6,627 nucleotides of DNA, from positions 1 to 6,627 of the forward strand of contig CAZJBX010000049.1 in assembly GCA_964544605.1 (NCBI GenBank), written 5' to 3'. Every line of letters starts with the position of its first letter. Within the stretch, counting starts at the first letter, position 1. The stretch comes from JAMIFN01 sp964544605. Its GTDB lineage: Bacteria; Pseudomonadota; Gammaproteobacteria; Burkholderiales; Burkholderiaceae_C. A program made the translations under genes and the position numbers. Of this stretch, positions 6,309 to 6,627 are shown piece after piece. The notes below the pieces were generated by a model. It had not been told where the DNA came from, did not search any database, and was given only the letters and a program-made list of their open reading frames with translations.

Positions 6309-6627
6309 GTCTTCCCCACGCCCGTGGGGGTGTTTCCGATCACTGCCTCCATGTCACCATTATCGAGCAGTCTTCCCCACGCCCGTGGGGGTGTTTCTTT
6401 TCGCCAATCGGGATCATCATCGCCGTTTGTGTCTTCCCCACGCCCGTGGGGGTGTTTCCTCCTTCCATGCCTTGCAACCGTTGCACATCCTGTCTTCCCC
6501 ACGCCCGTGGGGGTGTTTCTCAATGGAGGGTGTACCTCTTCAGCGGCCTCTTGTCTTCCCCACGCCCGTGGGGGTGTTTCCGGCGATTAACTGCGGCATC
6601 TTGAGCGCACCAGGTCTTCCCCACGCC
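6309..6627 (+). CRISPR. Type I-E CRISPR array, 5 full repeats plus a truncated sixth (continues beyond window)
   Basis: Identical 28-nt repeats at 6309-6336, 6370-6397, 6431-6458, 6492-6519 and 6553-6580; the sixth is cut off by the window edge (6614-6627, 14 nt, all matching). Five spacers of exactly 33 nt lie at 6337-6369, 6398-6430, 6459-6491, 6520-6552 and 6581-6613. Each repeat reads GTCTT, then the hairpin CCCCACGCCCGTGGGG, then GTGTTTC. The hairpin has a 6-7 bp stem, and this layout matches known type I-E repeats (E. coli GAGTTCCCCGCGCCAGCGGGG-type) read on the + strand, so the array is transcribed away from cas2. Cas6e cutting directly after the stem would leave an 8-nt 5' handle made of GTGTTTC plus one C or T. 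Identical repeats suit the leader-near end. The spacers resemble nothing else in this window, and their targets cannot be named from sequence alone. Confidence 0.98.

Noticed and set aside
6272..6523. Open frame on the - strand across the array encoding repeated TPTGVGKT-like units
   Set aside because: It is the translation of the CRISPR repeats; the 61-bp period and identical repeats explain it fully. Such frames are a well-known source of false hypothetical proteins.
6284..6604. Two open frames on the + strand across the array (repeating LPHARGGV and SPRPWGCF)
   Set aside because: Same cause: they are translated CRISPR repeats, with no ribosome site or family resemblance.

Overview
The window holds a type I-E CRISPR-Cas locus, all on the + strand and almost gap-free. 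It enters inside the 3' part of cas3, runs through the five Cascade genes and the adaptation pair cas1-cas2, and ends in a CRISPR array that continues past the right edge. Layout: cas3 (partial, 1-569), cas8e/casA (589-2106), cas11/casB (2110-2655), cas6e/casE (2652-3296), cas7e/casC (3328-4356), cas5e/casD (4369-5097), cas1 (5113-5997), cas2 (5975-6262), a terminator-like hairpin (6261-6282), a short leader-like gap, then five complete 28-nt repeats plus a truncated sixth at an exact 61-bp period (6309-6627).

How the genes work together: Cas1-Cas2 captures foreign DNA and inserts 33-bp spacers. The array transcript is cut by Cas6e just 3' of the repeat hairpin. The crRNA is assembled with Cas5e, Cas7e (backbone), Cas11 and Cas8e into Cascade, and Cas3 is recruited to degrade the target. 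All visible catalytic landmarks are intact (Cas6e H27 and its glycine-rich loop; Cas1 E152, H219, D229, D232), and the five complete repeats are identical. The locus therefore looks functional rather than decayed. Gene spacings range from a 23-nt overlap to a 31-nt gap, which suggests a single operon reaching from cas3 to cas2.

Organism: a moderately GC-rich Gram-negative bacterium is likely. Four copies of CTGCCTGA, the core of one Neisseriaceae DNA-uptake-sequence dialect, hint at a betaproteobacterium of that family. No full 12-mer is present, so this is only suggestive.

I see no new defence system here. The points worth a second look are details within a known type: cas6e placed between cas11 and cas7e, an AT-rich segment inside casA, a hairpin and a very short leader before the array, an always-pyrimidine base directly after each repeat, and a CTC-rich leucine codon habit in cas1.
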